This document shows, one piece after another, positions 15,832-24,780 of a stretch of 64,000 nucleotides of DNA. The position numbers were made by a program, and so were the translations under genes. The DNA comes from Microbacterium lemovicicum (GTDB lineage: Bacteria > Actinomycetota > Actinomycetes > Actinomycetales > Microbacteriaceae). The stretch spans positions 806,001 to 870,000 of the forward strand of contig NZ_CP031423.1 in NCBI RefSeq assembly GCF_003991875.1. The letters are read 5' to 3'. Numbering within the stretch: the first letter of the stretch is position 1; every line of letters starts with the position of its first letter. The notes under the pieces are model-generated. The model saw nothing but the letters and a program-made list of their open reading frames with translations, was not told the DNA's origin and did no database searches.

Positions 15832-16817
15832 TCAGGCGGTCAGCGCGGGCATCGGCCGCCAGGAGCGGTCGCGCGCGATCTTGCGGCCGTCGCGGAGGCC
15901 GCGGAAGAGGTTCGAGGTGCCGCGCACGGTGCGCTCGACCAGGAGCAGGCGGATGAGCTCCTTGCCGAAGGTGAGTGCCGTGCCGAGGGCGAAGGGGATC
16001 GGCCGGTAGACGCCGAGCGCTCGGTAGTAGCGCTGGATGTGCGCGCGATTGCGCATGATGTAGTACCGGTACGCGTTGCTCGAGGCGTTCATGTGGCGCA
16101 CGCCGAAGTCGTGCTGCTTGATCTCACGGGTGCGGCGCGCACGAACTCGTCGACGATCACCGACGCGGTCCGGCGGGAGGCGAGCCAGCCGTACATCTGG
16201 TCGTCCCAGTAGATGAAGAACCGCGGATCGGGGAGGCCGATCTGCGTGACGATGTCGCGGTGGATGAACATGCCCTCGAAGCATCCGGAGTTCATCGGCT
16301 TGTACCCCGACGCGTCGAAGCCGGCGGGGGCGAAGGGGATCGGGATCGCGAGCGGCTCGGCGATGCGGTACTGCCAGTAGAACTCGCTGCCGTCGTAGTC
16401 GTAGCGCCGGCCCTGGATGCTCTTGAATTTCGGTGCCCAGCGGCCCATCTTCGCGAGGCCGTCGGGGATGACCTCGACGTCGTCGTCCATGAGCCACATC
16501 CACTGCGAGCCCAGCTCGTACGCGACGCGCATTCCCTCGCTGAAGCCGCCCGACCCGCCGGTGTTGGAGTCGAGGCGGCGGTAGACGAGCTCGGTGCCGA
16601 GGCGCTCGCGGAAGGACTCGACCACCTCGGTCGTGTCGTCGGTGGAGGCGTTGTCGACGATGACGACGTGACCCGGCTTCGGGTCCATCACGATGATGCT
16701 CTCCAGCAGCCTCGTCAGCAGCCCGGACCGGTTGTAGGTGACGATGGCGATGGTCGCCGTGGCGGGGTCGAAAGCGGTCGCAGACGTCATCTCAGGGCTT
16801 CCGGCTGGCTGGGGCAT
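15832..16817 (-). pseudogene. GT2 galactofuranosyltransferase-like gene with a frameshift
   Basis: The first 235 residues are a GT2 domain: TIAIVTYNRSGLLTRLLESI, VIVDNASTDDT, SNTGGSGGFSEGM and MWLMDDDVE, as in bacterial galactofuranosyl/rhamnosyl transferases such as GlfT1. The frame then goes wrong after VIVDEF: frame one ends in a non-homologous tail and stops at 16089, while the frame one base over continues with RRTREIKQHDFGVRHMNASS and a normal C-terminus to 15832. The break lies at about 16131-16142 in a GCGCGC run, as if one base is missing. The enzyme would attach Galf or Rha to a lipid-linked glycan, matching glf and rml nearby. ATG 16817 has a TAGGAT -10 nine nt upstream; ATG 16790 with a GGAAG ribosome site is the alternative. 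Sequencing error or real mutation is undecided. Confidence 0.75.
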
Positions 16818-16826
16818 AACCTCAGC

Positions 16827-16832
16827 ATCCTA
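16827..16832 (-). promoter_or_regulatory. -10 element (TAGGAT), near-leaderless
   Basis: TAGGAT on the minus strand is 9 nt before ATG 16817; its TAG is in frame with the start, so no longer N-terminus is possible. Confidence 0.45.
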
Positions 16833-16857
16833 CCGCGGGCGCCCGAGCCGCCCGTGC

Positions 16858-18267
16858 TCACCCGACCTTGGCGACCGGCTCGATCGGATCGCCCATCTCC
16901 ATCGCGAGCGTCTGCTCCGCGGGGCCGACGCCGATGAGCGGGGACTGCTTGATCTTGAAGGCGAACAGGAGGAGCAGCATCCATCCCCACATCATGAGGG
17001 GAGCGGATTCGGAGAGCCCCTGAACGAGGAGGATGGCTCCGAGCAGCGTCGGGAGCAGGGTGAGCGGCGAGTACGGACGGTCGGCGCGCAGATCCCAGCG
17101 GGGGCGGTCGACGGCGAAGAACCACGAGCGCCACACGAACGCCAGGTAGGTCAGGCCCATCAGCACGATGCCGATCACGCCGAGCTGGAAGTACACGTCG
17201 ATCCACATGTCGTGGGCCTGGATGACCGTCCGGCCATGGATGAGGATCCAGCCGTCGAACGCGGGATCCCACGGCAGCCAGGGCGTCGCGAAGCCCCAGC
17301 CGGCGGCAGGGCGCTCGGCGGCACGTGCCAGCACCGTCTGCCAGATGCCCTCGCGCGCGTCGAGGTCCTCCGCGCGGTCGAGCGCGCCGAACACGGGTCC
17401 GCGCCAGAGCCACAGCGCGATCAGTCCGCCGACGCCGATCACGGCGTAGCCGGCGTAGTACTTCGTGCGCTGCCCCGGCCGTGAAGCTGTGCGCATGAGG
17501 AGCACCGTCGTGAGCACGATGACGACGCCGACCGCGGCGAGGGTCGCCGTGGCGGAGGAGGCCCGCACGAAGAGGAAGGCCGAGAGCAGCATCCATCCGA
17601 TCAGCAGCACGCGACGCGGCGCGCGGTTGGAGTACCGGATGGCGAAGACGACGACGGCCATGAGCGCCGCGGCGGCGAGGAGGTTCGAGCTGCCCCAGAT
17701 GCCCTGCAGCCGGCCGTCGCTGAAGAGGTCGCCGCTCGACCAGTGCAGAGCGGGATCGACGGGCTCCATCGGCAGGACGAAACCAGGGAGGAGCGGTCCG
17801 CGGACGATGAGGGCGACGGCGACCTCGAAGACCAGGGAGAGCCCGATCGCCCACTTGAAGGCGGACGCGATCGCGCGGACGACTTCGCGCCACGTCAGCA
17901 CCGCCGCGACGAAGAAGGCCTGCACGCTGGTGATGACCAGCAGGGCCCAGGTGAGGGCGGAGGTGACGGGCCAGGCGGACCAGAGGATCGACAGTCCCGC
18001 GAACAGGATGTAGCCCATCGCGTACCAGGGCAGCCGACGCCACTGGACGGTCGGTCGGATGTTCAGCCACAGCACGGCGGAGACGATGCCGCCGGCGGCG
18101 AGCAGGGCGGCGGCTCCCGCGGCACCGAGCGCGTGGACCAGCGCCGGACCGGCGACCGCCTGGAAGAGCACGAAGATGCACCAGCCGCGCAGCAGGAGGT
18201 GCCGCGTCTTCTCGCGCACCGGCGCGGCCGGGAGGGCTGACACCGGATGCTTCGTGTGGACCGCCAT
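16858..18267 (-). CDS. O-antigen ligase family membrane protein
   Basis: The 469-residue protein has about eleven or twelve hydrophobic segments and, between two of them, a polar loop (GPVFGALDRAEDLDAREGIWQTVLARAAERPAAGWGFATPW region) that matches the Wzy_C/O-antigen ligase domain, including the conserved GxG-type loop and HDMWIDVYFQLGVIG after it. Members polymerise or ligate surface polysaccharide units on the outer face of the membrane. It sits 40 bp upstream of the GT2 gene on the same strand. Its ATG is 9 nt after a TAGCCT -10 and diverges from manA over 42 bp. The precise polymer is unknown. Confidence 0.85.
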   Translation of the reverse strand: MAVHTKHPVSALPAAPVREKTRHLLLRGWCIFVLFQAVAGPALVHALGAAGAAALLAAGGIVSAVLWLNIRPTVQWRRLPWYAMGYILFAGLSILWSAWPVTSALTWALLVITSVQAFFVAAVLTWREVVRAIASAFKWAIGLSLVFEVAVALIVRGPLLPGFVLPMEPVDPALHWSSGDLFSDGRLQGIWGSSNLLAAAALMAVVVFAIRYSNRAPRRVLLIGWMLLSAFLFVRASSATATLAAVGVVIVLTTVLLMRTASRPGQRTKYYAGYAVIGVGGLIALWLWRGPVFGALDRAEDLDAREGIWQTVLARAAERPAAGWGFATPWLPWDPAFDGWILIHGRTVIQAHDMWIDVYFQLGVIGIVLMGLTYLAFVWRSWFFAVDRPRWDLRADRPYSPLTLLPTLLGAILLVQGLSESAPLMMWGWMLLLLFAFKIKQSPLIGVGPAEQTLAMEMGDPIEPVAKVG

Positions 18268-18276
18268 CGTGCCCTC

Positions 18277-18303
18277 AGGCTACCGCGGCCGCGCGTTTAG
18301 GCT
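18277..18303. promoter_or_regulatory. Divergent -10 elements between the O-antigen-ligase gene and manA
   Basis: On the minus strand TAGCCT (18277-18282) is 9 nt before ATG 18267. On the plus strand TAGGCT (18298-18303) is exactly 6 nt before GTG 18310, predicting a leaderless manA mRNA. The two cores are only 15 bp apart, so initiation complexes could not bind both at once. Confidence 0.5.
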
Positions 18304-18309
18304 GGAGGG

Positions 18310-19482
18310 GTGCTGATCCGTCTGTCGAACACCCCTCGTGACTACGCCTGGGGCTCGACGACGATGCTCGCCGAACTCGAGGGGCGCGAGCCCAGCGGAC
18401 GGCCGGAGGCCGAGGTCTGGTTCGGCGACCACCCCGGGGCGCCCGCCCGCGTCGAGGACGGCACGGGCCGCACGCTCGACGACGTGCTCGGCGGCGAGAA
18501 GCTGCCCTTCCTGCTGAAGCTGCTGGCTGCGGCATCCCCTCTCTCCATCCAGGCGCACCCGTCGATCCCGCAGGCGCGCGCGGGCTTCGCGAGGGAGGAT
18601 GCCGCGGGTGTGCCCCGCGACGCCGGTCACCGCAACTACCGCGACGACAATCACAAGCCCGAGGTCATCGTCGCTCTGCGCGACGGGTTCGAGGCTCTCG
18701 CGGGACTGCGCGACCTCCCCGCGACGCTGCGCCTCCTCGAGGGTCTCGGCGAGGCCGCGTCGCCGCTGCGCGACCGTCTGGACGCCGCGAGCCCCGACGC
18801 CTCGCTGCGCGCGGCGATCGGATGGCTGCTCTCCGGAGAGGCGCAGGGCGAGGTCGACGCGATCATCGCCGCGGCGATCACGGCCGCGGTCCCCGGGTTC
18901 GCGGCGGAGCTCGCGGTCGCCCGCCGTCTCGCGGAGGCGGCGCCCGGCGACCCCGGCGTCGTCGTGGCGCTGCTGATGAACCTCGTCACCCTCGCCGCGG
19001 GGGAGGCGGTGTTCGTCCGAGCCGGGGCGCTGCACGCCTACCTCGGCGGGCTCGGGGTGGAGATCATGTCCGCCAGCGACAACGTGCTGCGCGGCGGTCT
19101 CACGCCCAAGCACGTCGACGTGGCCGAGCTCCTCGAGGTGCTCGACACCACCACGGGCCCCGCAGGGATCCTCGCGCCGGTCGCCGAGGGCGCGGGCATC
19201 CAGCGCTTCGCTCCGCCGGTCTCCGACTTCGCCCTCCTGCGCATCGACGCGTCCTCCGCCGGCCCCGTGCCGCTGGACGGCCCGGCGATCGCCCTGTGCA
19301 CGGCCGGTCGCGTCACGGTCCGTGGAGCGGGCGGAGGAGAGGTGACGCTCGAGCCGGGGCAGGCCGCCTTCGCCTCGGTCGACGAGTCGCCGCTGCAGCT
19401 CTCCGGTGAGGGCGATGCGTTCCTCGCGGAACCCGGAGCGACATCCGACCGCGCTCCTGACGACGCCTCTTCCGCTCCCTGA
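18310..19482 (+). CDS. manA: Mannose-6-phosphate isomerase, class I
   Basis: ManA interconverts fructose-6-phosphate and mannose-6-phosphate, feeding GDP-mannose synthesis for lipoglycans. The 390-residue cupin enzyme begins NTPRDYAWGSTTML, then has EVWFGDHPGAPA, FLLKLLAAASPLSIQAHPS (Gln/His zinc ligands), DDNHKPEVIVAL (His and Glu ligands) and the C-terminal EIMSASDNVLRGGLTPKHVD, all class-I signatures. The start GTG lies 6 nt after a TAGGCT -10 whose TAG is an in-frame stop, fixing the N-terminus. manA next to whiB2 and DUF3499 matches the mycobacterial Rv3255c-Rv3260c arrangement. Confidence 0.95.
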   Translation: MLIRLSNTPRDYAWGSTTMLAELEGREPSGRPEAEVWFGDHPGAPARVEDGTGRTLDDVLGGEKLPFLLKLLAAASPLSIQAHPSIPQARAGFAREDAAGVPRDAGHRNYRDDNHKPEVIVALRDGFEALAGLRDLPATLRLLEGLGEAASPLRDRLDAASPDASLRAAIGWLLSGEAQGEVDAIIAAAITAAVPGFAAELAVARRLAEAAPGDPGVVVALLMNLVTLAAGEAVFVRAGALHAYLGGLGVEIMSASDNVLRGGLTPKHVDVAELLEVLDTTTGPAGILAPVAEGAGIQRFAPPVSDFALLRIDASSAGPVPLDGPAIALCTAGRVTVRGAGGGEVTLEPGQAAFASVDESPLQLSGEGDAFLAEPGATSDRAPDDASSAP

Positions 19483-19547
19483 CAGGCGACACGCCGTCGG
19501 CGCGTCGTGAAGGTTCAAGGGGTGGATGAGGCTTTATGATCCGCGAC

Positions 19548-19582
19548 TTGACCGGAACGAATTACACCGGTGTAATTGGTTC
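19548..19582 (+). promoter_or_regulatory. whiB2 promoter overlapped by a palindromic operator
   Basis: TTGACC (19548-19553), a 17-bp spacer and TGTAAT (19571-19576) make a near-consensus housekeeping promoter. Its spacer and -10 are covered by the perfect 18-bp palindrome AATTACACCGGTGTAATT (19560-19577). The symmetry extends to GAAC...GTTC at 19555 and 19582 with one mismatch, giving 28 bp. A dimeric regulator bound here would block RNA polymerase. The predicted leader is about 43 nt and ends with AGGAGA six nt before ATG 19626. The binding factor is not identifiable by eye. Confidence 0.8.
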
Positions 19583-19625
19583 GAACACGCGGACCAGCGT
19601 GGGGGGATACAGGCAGGAGAACGAT

Positions 19626-19943
19626 ATGACGGGTTACCGTTCCGGCGTTCCCGATAATTGGTTCGTCGATCCGGTTCAGCTGGGTGTGCCGGGGGTGCGT
19701 CGTCCCGTCGAGGGAGTCGACGACAACCCGCTGTCCTGGCAGACGGACGCGCTGTGCGCGCAGACCGACCCCGAGGCGTTCTTCCCCGAGAAGGGCGGAT
19801 CGACCCGCGACGCGAAGCGGATCTGCACGACGTGCGACGTGAAGGGCGAATGCCTGGAGTACGCGCTGCAGAACGACGAGCGCTTCGGCATCTGGGGCGG
19901 TCTCAGCGAGCGCGAGCGCCGCAAGCTCAAGCGCCGCGCCTGA
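19626..19943 (+). CDS. whiB2: WhiB family iron-sulfur regulator, WhiB2/WhmD type
   Basis: The 105-residue protein carries the four cluster-binding cysteines C44, C67, C70 and C76 (C-x22-C-x2-C-x5-C), the GIWGG turn at 88-92 and a basic C-terminal ERERRKLKRRA tail that contacts DNA or the sigma factor. Wbl proteins bind a 4Fe-4S cluster and domain 4 of the principal sigma factor. The WhiB2/WhmD branch, essential for septation and differentiation, is favoured because the neighbours (manA, DUF3499, metallopeptidase-like) match the whiB2 locus of mycobacteria. The start follows an AGGAGA ribosome site; longer in-frame starts fall within the promoter. Confidence 0.92.
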   Translation: MTGYRSGVPDNWFVDPVQLGVPGVRRPVEGVDDNPLSWQTDALCAQTDPEAFFPEKGGSTRDAKRICTTCDVKGECLEYALQNDERFGIWGGLSERERRKLKRRA

Positions 19944-20022
19944 TTCCGCGGCGCCGGCGGGTGCGCGCGCGCTGATCTCGCGCCCGCGGCGCGTGCGCCC
20001 CGACGGCACGGGGGGAGGCGCT

Positions 20023-20028
20023 TAGGCT
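20023..20028 (+). promoter_or_regulatory. -10 element (TAGGCT), near-leaderless
   Basis: TAGGCT is 9 nt before ATG 20038 and its TAG is in frame with that start, so the mRNA would have about 3 nt of leader. Confidence 0.45.
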
Positions 20029-20037
20029 GACTGCGCC

Positions 20038-22905
20038 ATGCCCGCCAGAGTCCACGCCATCCTCGTTGTGCGCCCCGACGGCCGCGCACCGGCGGCGCTG
20101 CACCTCGCGCGGACCCTGTCGGCCCTCGACGACCAGCAGCGCCGGCTCGACGCCCTGACCATCGTCCTCTGCGGCCCCGACGACGCGCTGCGCGAGATGG
20201 CCGCGGCATCCGGAGCGGAGTCGGTCATCACGACCGGCGCTTCCACCCGCTTCGCCGCGGCAGCCGCGCTGGCGACGCCGCGGCTCACCGGCGACGCAGT
20301 CTGGCTGCTCGCCCAGGACACCGCGCCCGAGACGGATGCGCTGGCCCGCCTCGCCGGCGCGCTCGAGCTCGCCCCGTCGGTCGCCTTCGTCGCCCCGAAG
20401 CTGGTGCGCTGGGAAGACCGCACGCAGATCGTGTCGCTCGGCGTCACGATGACCTCGCTCGGCACGACCGTGGGCCTCGCCGACGGCCAGCTCGATCAGG
20501 GGCAGCACGACGCGGCCGAGGACGTCCTCGGCGCCGACGTGCGCGGACTGCTCGTGCGGACGGATGCGTGGCGACGGCTCGGCGGTCTGGACGGCGCCCT
20601 CCGCGGCGCCGACGAGGGACTCGATCTCGGGGTGCGGGCCAGGCTCGCCGGAGCACGGGTCTCGCTCGTGCCGACCGCGCTGGTGGCCACCGCGGGAGAC
20701 GGCGTCGCCGGCGTGCCCGCACCGCTCAGCCCCCAGCGCGTCCAGCACCGCGCCTTCATCGAGCGCACCGCGCAGCTGCACCGCCGGCTGGCCTACGCGC
20801 CGGCGGCCGCCGTGCCCTTCGTCTGGCTCTCGCTGCTGCCCCTCGCCGTCTGGCGCACCCTGGTGCACCTCGTCGCCAAGCACCCGGTGATGGTCGGCAT
20901 CGAGTGGGGCGCCACCGCCACGGTCATGGCTCGCCTCGGCGCCATCGCCCGATCGCGCGGGCGCATCCGCGCAGCCCGCCAGGCGCCCTGGAGTCAGCTC
21001 ACGGCTCTGCGGGCGACGCGCACCCAGCTCCGGGAGCGCCTCGACGACGAGGCCGAGCCCGTCCCCCTGGGCGGCGCACGCCCACGGGAGGAGCTGCGCT
21101 TCTTCATCGGCGGCGGTGCCTGGCTGGTGCTGGCCGCGCTCATCCTCAGCGTGGCGGCCTTCCCCGCGCTGCTCGCCTGGCCGGTGATGGGCGGCGGGGC
21201 TCTCGAGCCCCTCCGCGCCACCGTGGCGCAGCTGTGGGCGGACGCCGGCTACGGACTCCGCGCGACCGGGCTGGACGCGGTCGCCCCGGCCGATCCGTTC
21301 GCCGCGGTGGTCGCACTGCTCGGCACCCTGTGGCCGGCCGAGCCCTCGCGCGCACTCGTGCTGCTGTGGCTCGCGGCGCTCCCGCTGGCGGCACTCGGCG
21401 GCTGGTTCGCCGCGACGCGGGTCACCTCGCGGTCGTTCCTGCGCATCGTCGGCGGAGTGGTGTGGATGCTGGCCCCCGCCTTCCTGACGGCGCTGGTCGA
21501 CGGACGCCCCACCGGCGTGCTGGTGCACCTGCTGCTGCCCTGGCTGTTCTACGCCGGGAGCGTGGCGCATCGCTCGTGGGCGGCGGCGGGTGCGGCATCC
21601 CTCCTGCTCCTCGCGGTCGTGGCCTGTGCGCCCTCGCTGGCACCGGCTCTGCTTGTGCTCACCATCGCGGCGATCGCCGTCAACGTCGCGATCCGCGGCG
21701 CGCGCGGCACGGCCCGCCTGGTGTGGCTGGTCATCCCCGCGGCCGTCGTCTTCGCACCGCTCGTCTGGGTTCAGGTGCGCGCGGGCAATGCGCTCGCGCT
21801 GCTCGCCGACCCGGGCGTCGTCTGGGCGGGTCCGGTGGTCTCGGCCGACGCGACCGGCCGCGCGCTCCTCGCCGCCGGTCTGCCGACGTCCGACCCCGGC
21901 GGCTGGGGGGCGTTCCTCAGCGGCGCCGGCGTCGACATGCCCGTCTGGTGGGTGCCGTTGCTGGCCGCCCCCCTCGCTGTGCTCGCGCTCATCGCCCCGC
22001 TGACCCAGCGCTGGGCGGCCGGAGCCGTGCTGCTCGCGATCACCGCCGCCGGGCTCGCGACGGCGCTGGCGGCCGTGGGCGTCACCGTGTCGTTCGCGGA
22101 GTCGGCGCCGGTGGGGGTGTGGCCCGGCGCGGGCCTCAGCCTCGCGTGGCTCGGCGTCATGGGCGGCACGCTCGTCGCCCTCGACACCGGACTGGCGCCG
22201 CGCCTCGTGGCGGTGCGGACGGCAGTCGGGGCCCTGGTCGTCGTCGCCGTCTGCGTGCTCGCCGTGCCCGCGCTGACCTCGCTCGGCCGCGGAGCCTCCG
22301 CCCTGACCAACGGCCCGGAGAGCACCCTCCCCGCGTACGTCGCCGCCGCCGGTCGCGACGACGCGTCGGTCGGGACGATCACCATCACCCCGCAGAACGC
22401 CGGCGGCGCCGCCGGCCGCATCGTGTGGGGCGGCAGCGAGACCCTCGGCGCACAGTCGACCGTGGCGGCCACGCGGCGCACGGCCTCGCCCGCCGACGTC
22501 GAGGTCGCCGACCTCACGGCCGACCTCGTCTCGACCGGGGCCGGCGACGTGGTGGAACGGCTCACCCGGGCGGGCGTCGACTTCATCCTGCTCGCCCCCG
22601 CACCCGCCCCGGAGTCGGACGTCGCCCGCGCGTTCCGGCTGAGCGCCGCCACCGCGATCGACCAGCGCGACGGACTCGACGCCGTCGGCACGACCTCCAA
22701 GGGCGAGCTGTGGCGCTTGACGGCGCCCGCCGACCCGCGGCCGGAGGCCGCAGCATCCGTCTCGACCCTCGCCGTGTGGATCGCCGTCCTGCAGCTCGCG
22801 GTGGTCGCCACCGCGCTGCTCCTGGCGCTTCCCACGAGCGTCTCCCGACGCACCGCACGCCGCTCCTCACGCGTGGTCGGCCCGTTCTGGCAGGAGGGTC
22901 GATGA
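20038..22905 (+). CDS. Giant GT2 glycosyltransferase fused to a polytopic membrane domain
   Basis: The 955-residue protein begins with a GT2-like domain (residues 1 to about 260): VHAILVVRPDGRAPAALHL, CGPDDALREMAAASGAE, DAVWLLAQDTAPETDAL and RGADEGLDLGVRARLAGARV. It then has about a dozen membrane segments from residue 265 to the C-terminus with a large extracytoplasmic loop near 770-900. This matches the actinobacterial GT2 found beside whiB2 and DUF5719. Classical DxD is weak (QDTAPETD), so the enzyme may be divergent or inactive; a role in moving or transferring a sugar across the membrane is inferred. It overlaps the next gene by 4 bp. Confidence 0.8.
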   Translation: MPARVHAILVVRPDGRAPAALHLARTLSALDDQQRRLDALTIVLCGPDDALREMAAASGAESVITTGASTRFAAAAALATPRLTGDAVWLLAQDTAPETDALARLAGALELAPSVAFVAPKLVRWEDRTQIVSLGVTMTSLGTTVGLADGQLDQGQHDAAEDVLGADVRGLLVRTDAWRRLGGLDGALRGADEGLDLGVRARLAGARVSLVPTALVATAGDGVAGVPAPLSPQRVQHRAFIERTAQLHRRLAYAPAAAVPFVWLSLLPLAVWRTLVHLVAKHPVMVGIEWGATATVMARLGAIARSRGRIRAARQAPWSQLTALRATRTQLRERLDDEAEPVPLGGARPREELRFFIGGGAWLVLAALILSVAAFPALLAWPVMGGGALEPLRATVAQLWADAGYGLRATGLDAVAPADPFAAVVALLGTLWPAEPSRALVLLWLAALPLAALGGWFAATRVTSRSFLRIVGGVVWMLAPAFLTALVDGRPTGVLVHLLLPWLFYAGSVAHRSWAAAGAASLLLLAVVACAPSLAPALLVLTIAAIAVNVAIRGARGTARLVWLVIPAAVVFAPLVWVQVRAGNALALLADPGVVWAGPVVSADATGRALLAAGLPTSDPGGWGAFLSGAGVDMPVWWVPLLAAPLAVLALIAPLTQRWAAGAVLLAITAAGLATALAAVGVTVSFAESAPVGVWPGAGLSLAWLGVMGGTLVALDTGLAPRLVAVRTAVGALVVVAVCVLAVPALTSLGRGASALTNGPESTLPAYVAAAGRDDASVGTITITPQNAGGAAGRIVWGGSETLGAQSTVAATRRTASPADVEVADLTADLVSTGAGDVVERLTRAGVDFILLAPAPAPESDVARAFRLSAATAIDQRDGLDAVGTTSKGELWRLTAPADPRPEAAASVSTLAVWIAVLQLAVVATALLLALPTSVSRRTARRSSRVVGPFWQEGR

Positions 22906-24314
22906 GCGACCGCCGCGGTTTCCGCTGGGCCACCACCGGCGCACGCCTCGTCGGCGGCACGGTCGCGGCCGCCGGCTTCGTCGTGCTCGTCGTGACCGCC
23001 GTGGCCGCACCCTGGCCGTCGACGGCGCGCGAGCCGGTCTCGGTGCAGGCCACGCCCGCGCCGGCCGACACCGTCGTCTCGTGCACGGGCGGCCTGCTCG
23101 CCCTCGGCCGCGACGCGCGGGATCCGGCGCGACTCACGGTCGCCGCGGCGCCGTCGATTACGGTCGGCACCCCCAACGGCGCTGCAGCGCCGCTCGAGAC
23201 CGCCCTGGCGGGATCGGGTGCGCTGAGCTCCGGCGGAACCGCCTACACGGCGCCGCCCGAGAACGGCGCACGTGTGGATGTCGCGGCCGCCGGCTCCGCC
23301 GTCGCCACCGACGACGACCTCCGGGGGTTCGCCGCGTCCGCGTGCCGCCAGCCGCTCATGGAGTCCTGGCTCGTGGCGGGGAGCACCGCGACCGGCTCGG
23401 CGGACATCGTGCTGCTGTCCAACCCCGGCCAGGTGCCGGCATCCGTCGAGCTGACGGTCTACGGACAGTCCGGCCCGTCCGTGCCGCCCGGCGGATCGGA
23501 TCTCGTCGTCCCCGCGGCCACGCAGATCGCGGTTCCGCTCGCCGGCATCGCGCTCGGCGAGACCGCGCCGGTCATCCGCGTCACCGCCACCGGCGCACCC
23601 GTGCAGGCCGCGGTGCAGTCCTCCCTCACGCGGACCCTCGCTCCGGTCGGCGTCGATCAGGCCGGACCCTCGGCGGCGGCGTCGACCGACGTCGTCATCC
23701 CCGGCGTCGACGTGACGGTCGCCCCGGTATCGGGCGCCGCCGAGCCGACCACGCTGCTGCGGGTGCTCTCGCCGACCGCCGACACCACTGCCACCGTCAC
23801 CGTCACGCGGGTCGGCGGCGCCGAGCCGGTGACGCAGCCGGCGAGCGTGGCGATCGCGGCCGGCGTGCCGACTCAGGTCGACCTGACCGGACTGTCCGTC
23901 GGACGCTACGTCGTGCGGGTCACGGCGGAGGCCCCTCTCGTGGCCGCCCTCTGGCACACCACGGGGATGACGGAGGGCTCGGACTTCGCCTGGTACACCC
24001 CGGCGCCGGCCGTCACCGCGCCGAGCGTGTTCGCCACGGTGGCCGGTCCCGCGCCGGTTCTGAGCCTGGTGAACCCCGGCGCGGCGGACGCCGCTGTGCG
24101 GATCGTTGCGGCCGACGGCTCGGACGATCAGACCGTCACGGTCGCGGCGGGCTCGTCTGCATCGACGACGCTGGATGCCCGCACCGTGTACACGATCGAC
24201 CCGTCGGGCGGCACGGTCGAGGCCGCGCTGTCGATGTCGGGCGACGGCGCCCTGGCCGGATACCCCGTGTGGCCCTCCGCGGCCGCGGTGCCCACGATCA
24301 CCGTCTACCCGTGA
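22902..24314 (+). CDS. DUF5719 family secreted or membrane-anchored protein
   Basis: The 470-residue protein has one N-terminal membrane segment (GGTVAAAGFVVLVVTAVAAPW) and a long extracytoplasmic region rich in Thr/Val/Ala beta-strand patterns. SWLVAGSTATGSADIVLLSNPGQVPASVELTVYG is the typical DUF5719 core, and the C-terminus repeats it in weaker form (PVLSLVNPGAADAAVRIV). The family is found directly after the giant GT2 in actinobacteria and its function is unknown. The ATG overlaps the GT2 stop, so the two are co-translated and probably act together at the membrane. Confidence 0.85.
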   Translation: MSDRRGFRWATTGARLVGGTVAAAGFVVLVVTAVAAPWPSTAREPVSVQATPAPADTVVSCTGGLLALGRDARDPARLTVAAAPSITVGTPNGAAAPLETALAGSGALSSGGTAYTAPPENGARVDVAAAGSAVATDDDLRGFAASACRQPLMESWLVAGSTATGSADIVLLSNPGQVPASVELTVYGQSGPSVPPGGSDLVVPAATQIAVPLAGIALGETAPVIRVTATGAPVQAAVQSSLTRTLAPVGVDQAGPSAAASTDVVIPGVDVTVAPVSGAAEPTTLLRVLSPTADTTATVTVTRVGGAEPVTQPASVAIAAGVPTQVDLTGLSVGRYVVRVTAEAPLVAALWHTTGMTEGSDFAWYTPAPAVTAPSVFATVAGPAPVLSLVNPGAADAAVRIVAADGSDDQTVTVAAGSSASTTLDARTVYTIDPSGGTVEAALSMSGDGALAGYPVWPSAAAVPTITVYP

Positions 24315-24330
24315 CGACGGTCGCTGCCGG

Positions 24331-24774
24331 TCAGAAGTAGCGGAAGCGCTCGGGCCCGAGGTCCCACGGATCGCGGTCGAGGTACTCGGCCGCCGCCCGG
24401 AAGACGCTGCCCTCGACCATCATGCGGCGGTGCAGCTCGTCGTCGCGGTGCGGGTGCCCCAGCCGCTCGACGGGCAGCCGGAAGATGACGATGCGCTTCT
24501 CCTCGCGGAGCGTCTGCCAGCGCGGGATGCCGTCGGCATCGCTCTCGGGAGGCATGTCCGCCACCTCGAAGCTCACGTCCTCCAGCTCCGACCACGCCGA
24601 GCGCAGGAACTCCGCGGCGGTGCCGACGGCCAGGTCGAAGCGCTCGGCGCGCGTGTCGAGTGGGGGGAGCGGCGGTCGCACCACCGGGCTGCGGTCCTCG
24701 CGGCCGTGACGGCCGTGGCGGGACGGACGCCTGCGGGGGACCGGGCTGCTCGCCGCCGATCGTCGCCACGCCAT
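24331..24774 (-). CDS. Metallopeptidase-family (Rv3258c-like) protein lacking the HExxH motif
   Basis: The 147-residue protein starts with a basic Arg/His stretch and then LPPLDTRAERFDLAVGTAAEFLRSAW, SFEVADMP and RIVIFRLPVERLGH, which match actinobacterial proteins labelled metallopeptidase family next to whiB2 and DUF3499. In homologues I recall, a HEVVVEQ-type motif follows; here the equivalent place reads HRRMMVEGSVFRAAAEYL, so the zinc-binding HExxH is absent and a peptidase activity is doubtful. A TAGGAT -10 lies 6 nt before the ATG. It converges with DUF5719 (16-bp gap) and diverges from DUF3499. Confidence 0.75.
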   Translation of the reverse strand: MAWRRSAASSPVPRRRPSRHGRHGREDRSPVVRPPLPPLDTRAERFDLAVGTAAEFLRSAWSELEDVSFEVADMPPESDADGIPRWQTLREEKRIVIFRLPVERLGHPHRDDELHRRMMVEGSVFRAAAEYLDRDPWDLGPERFRYF

Positions 24775-24780
24775 GCGTTC

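Noticed and set aside
20568..24314. Open frame of about 1,250 codons that overlaps the GT2 and DUF5719 genes in another register
   Set aside because: Its first two-thirds are Arg/Gly-rich shadow sequence; only the portion from 22902 onward is the true DUF5719 protein.
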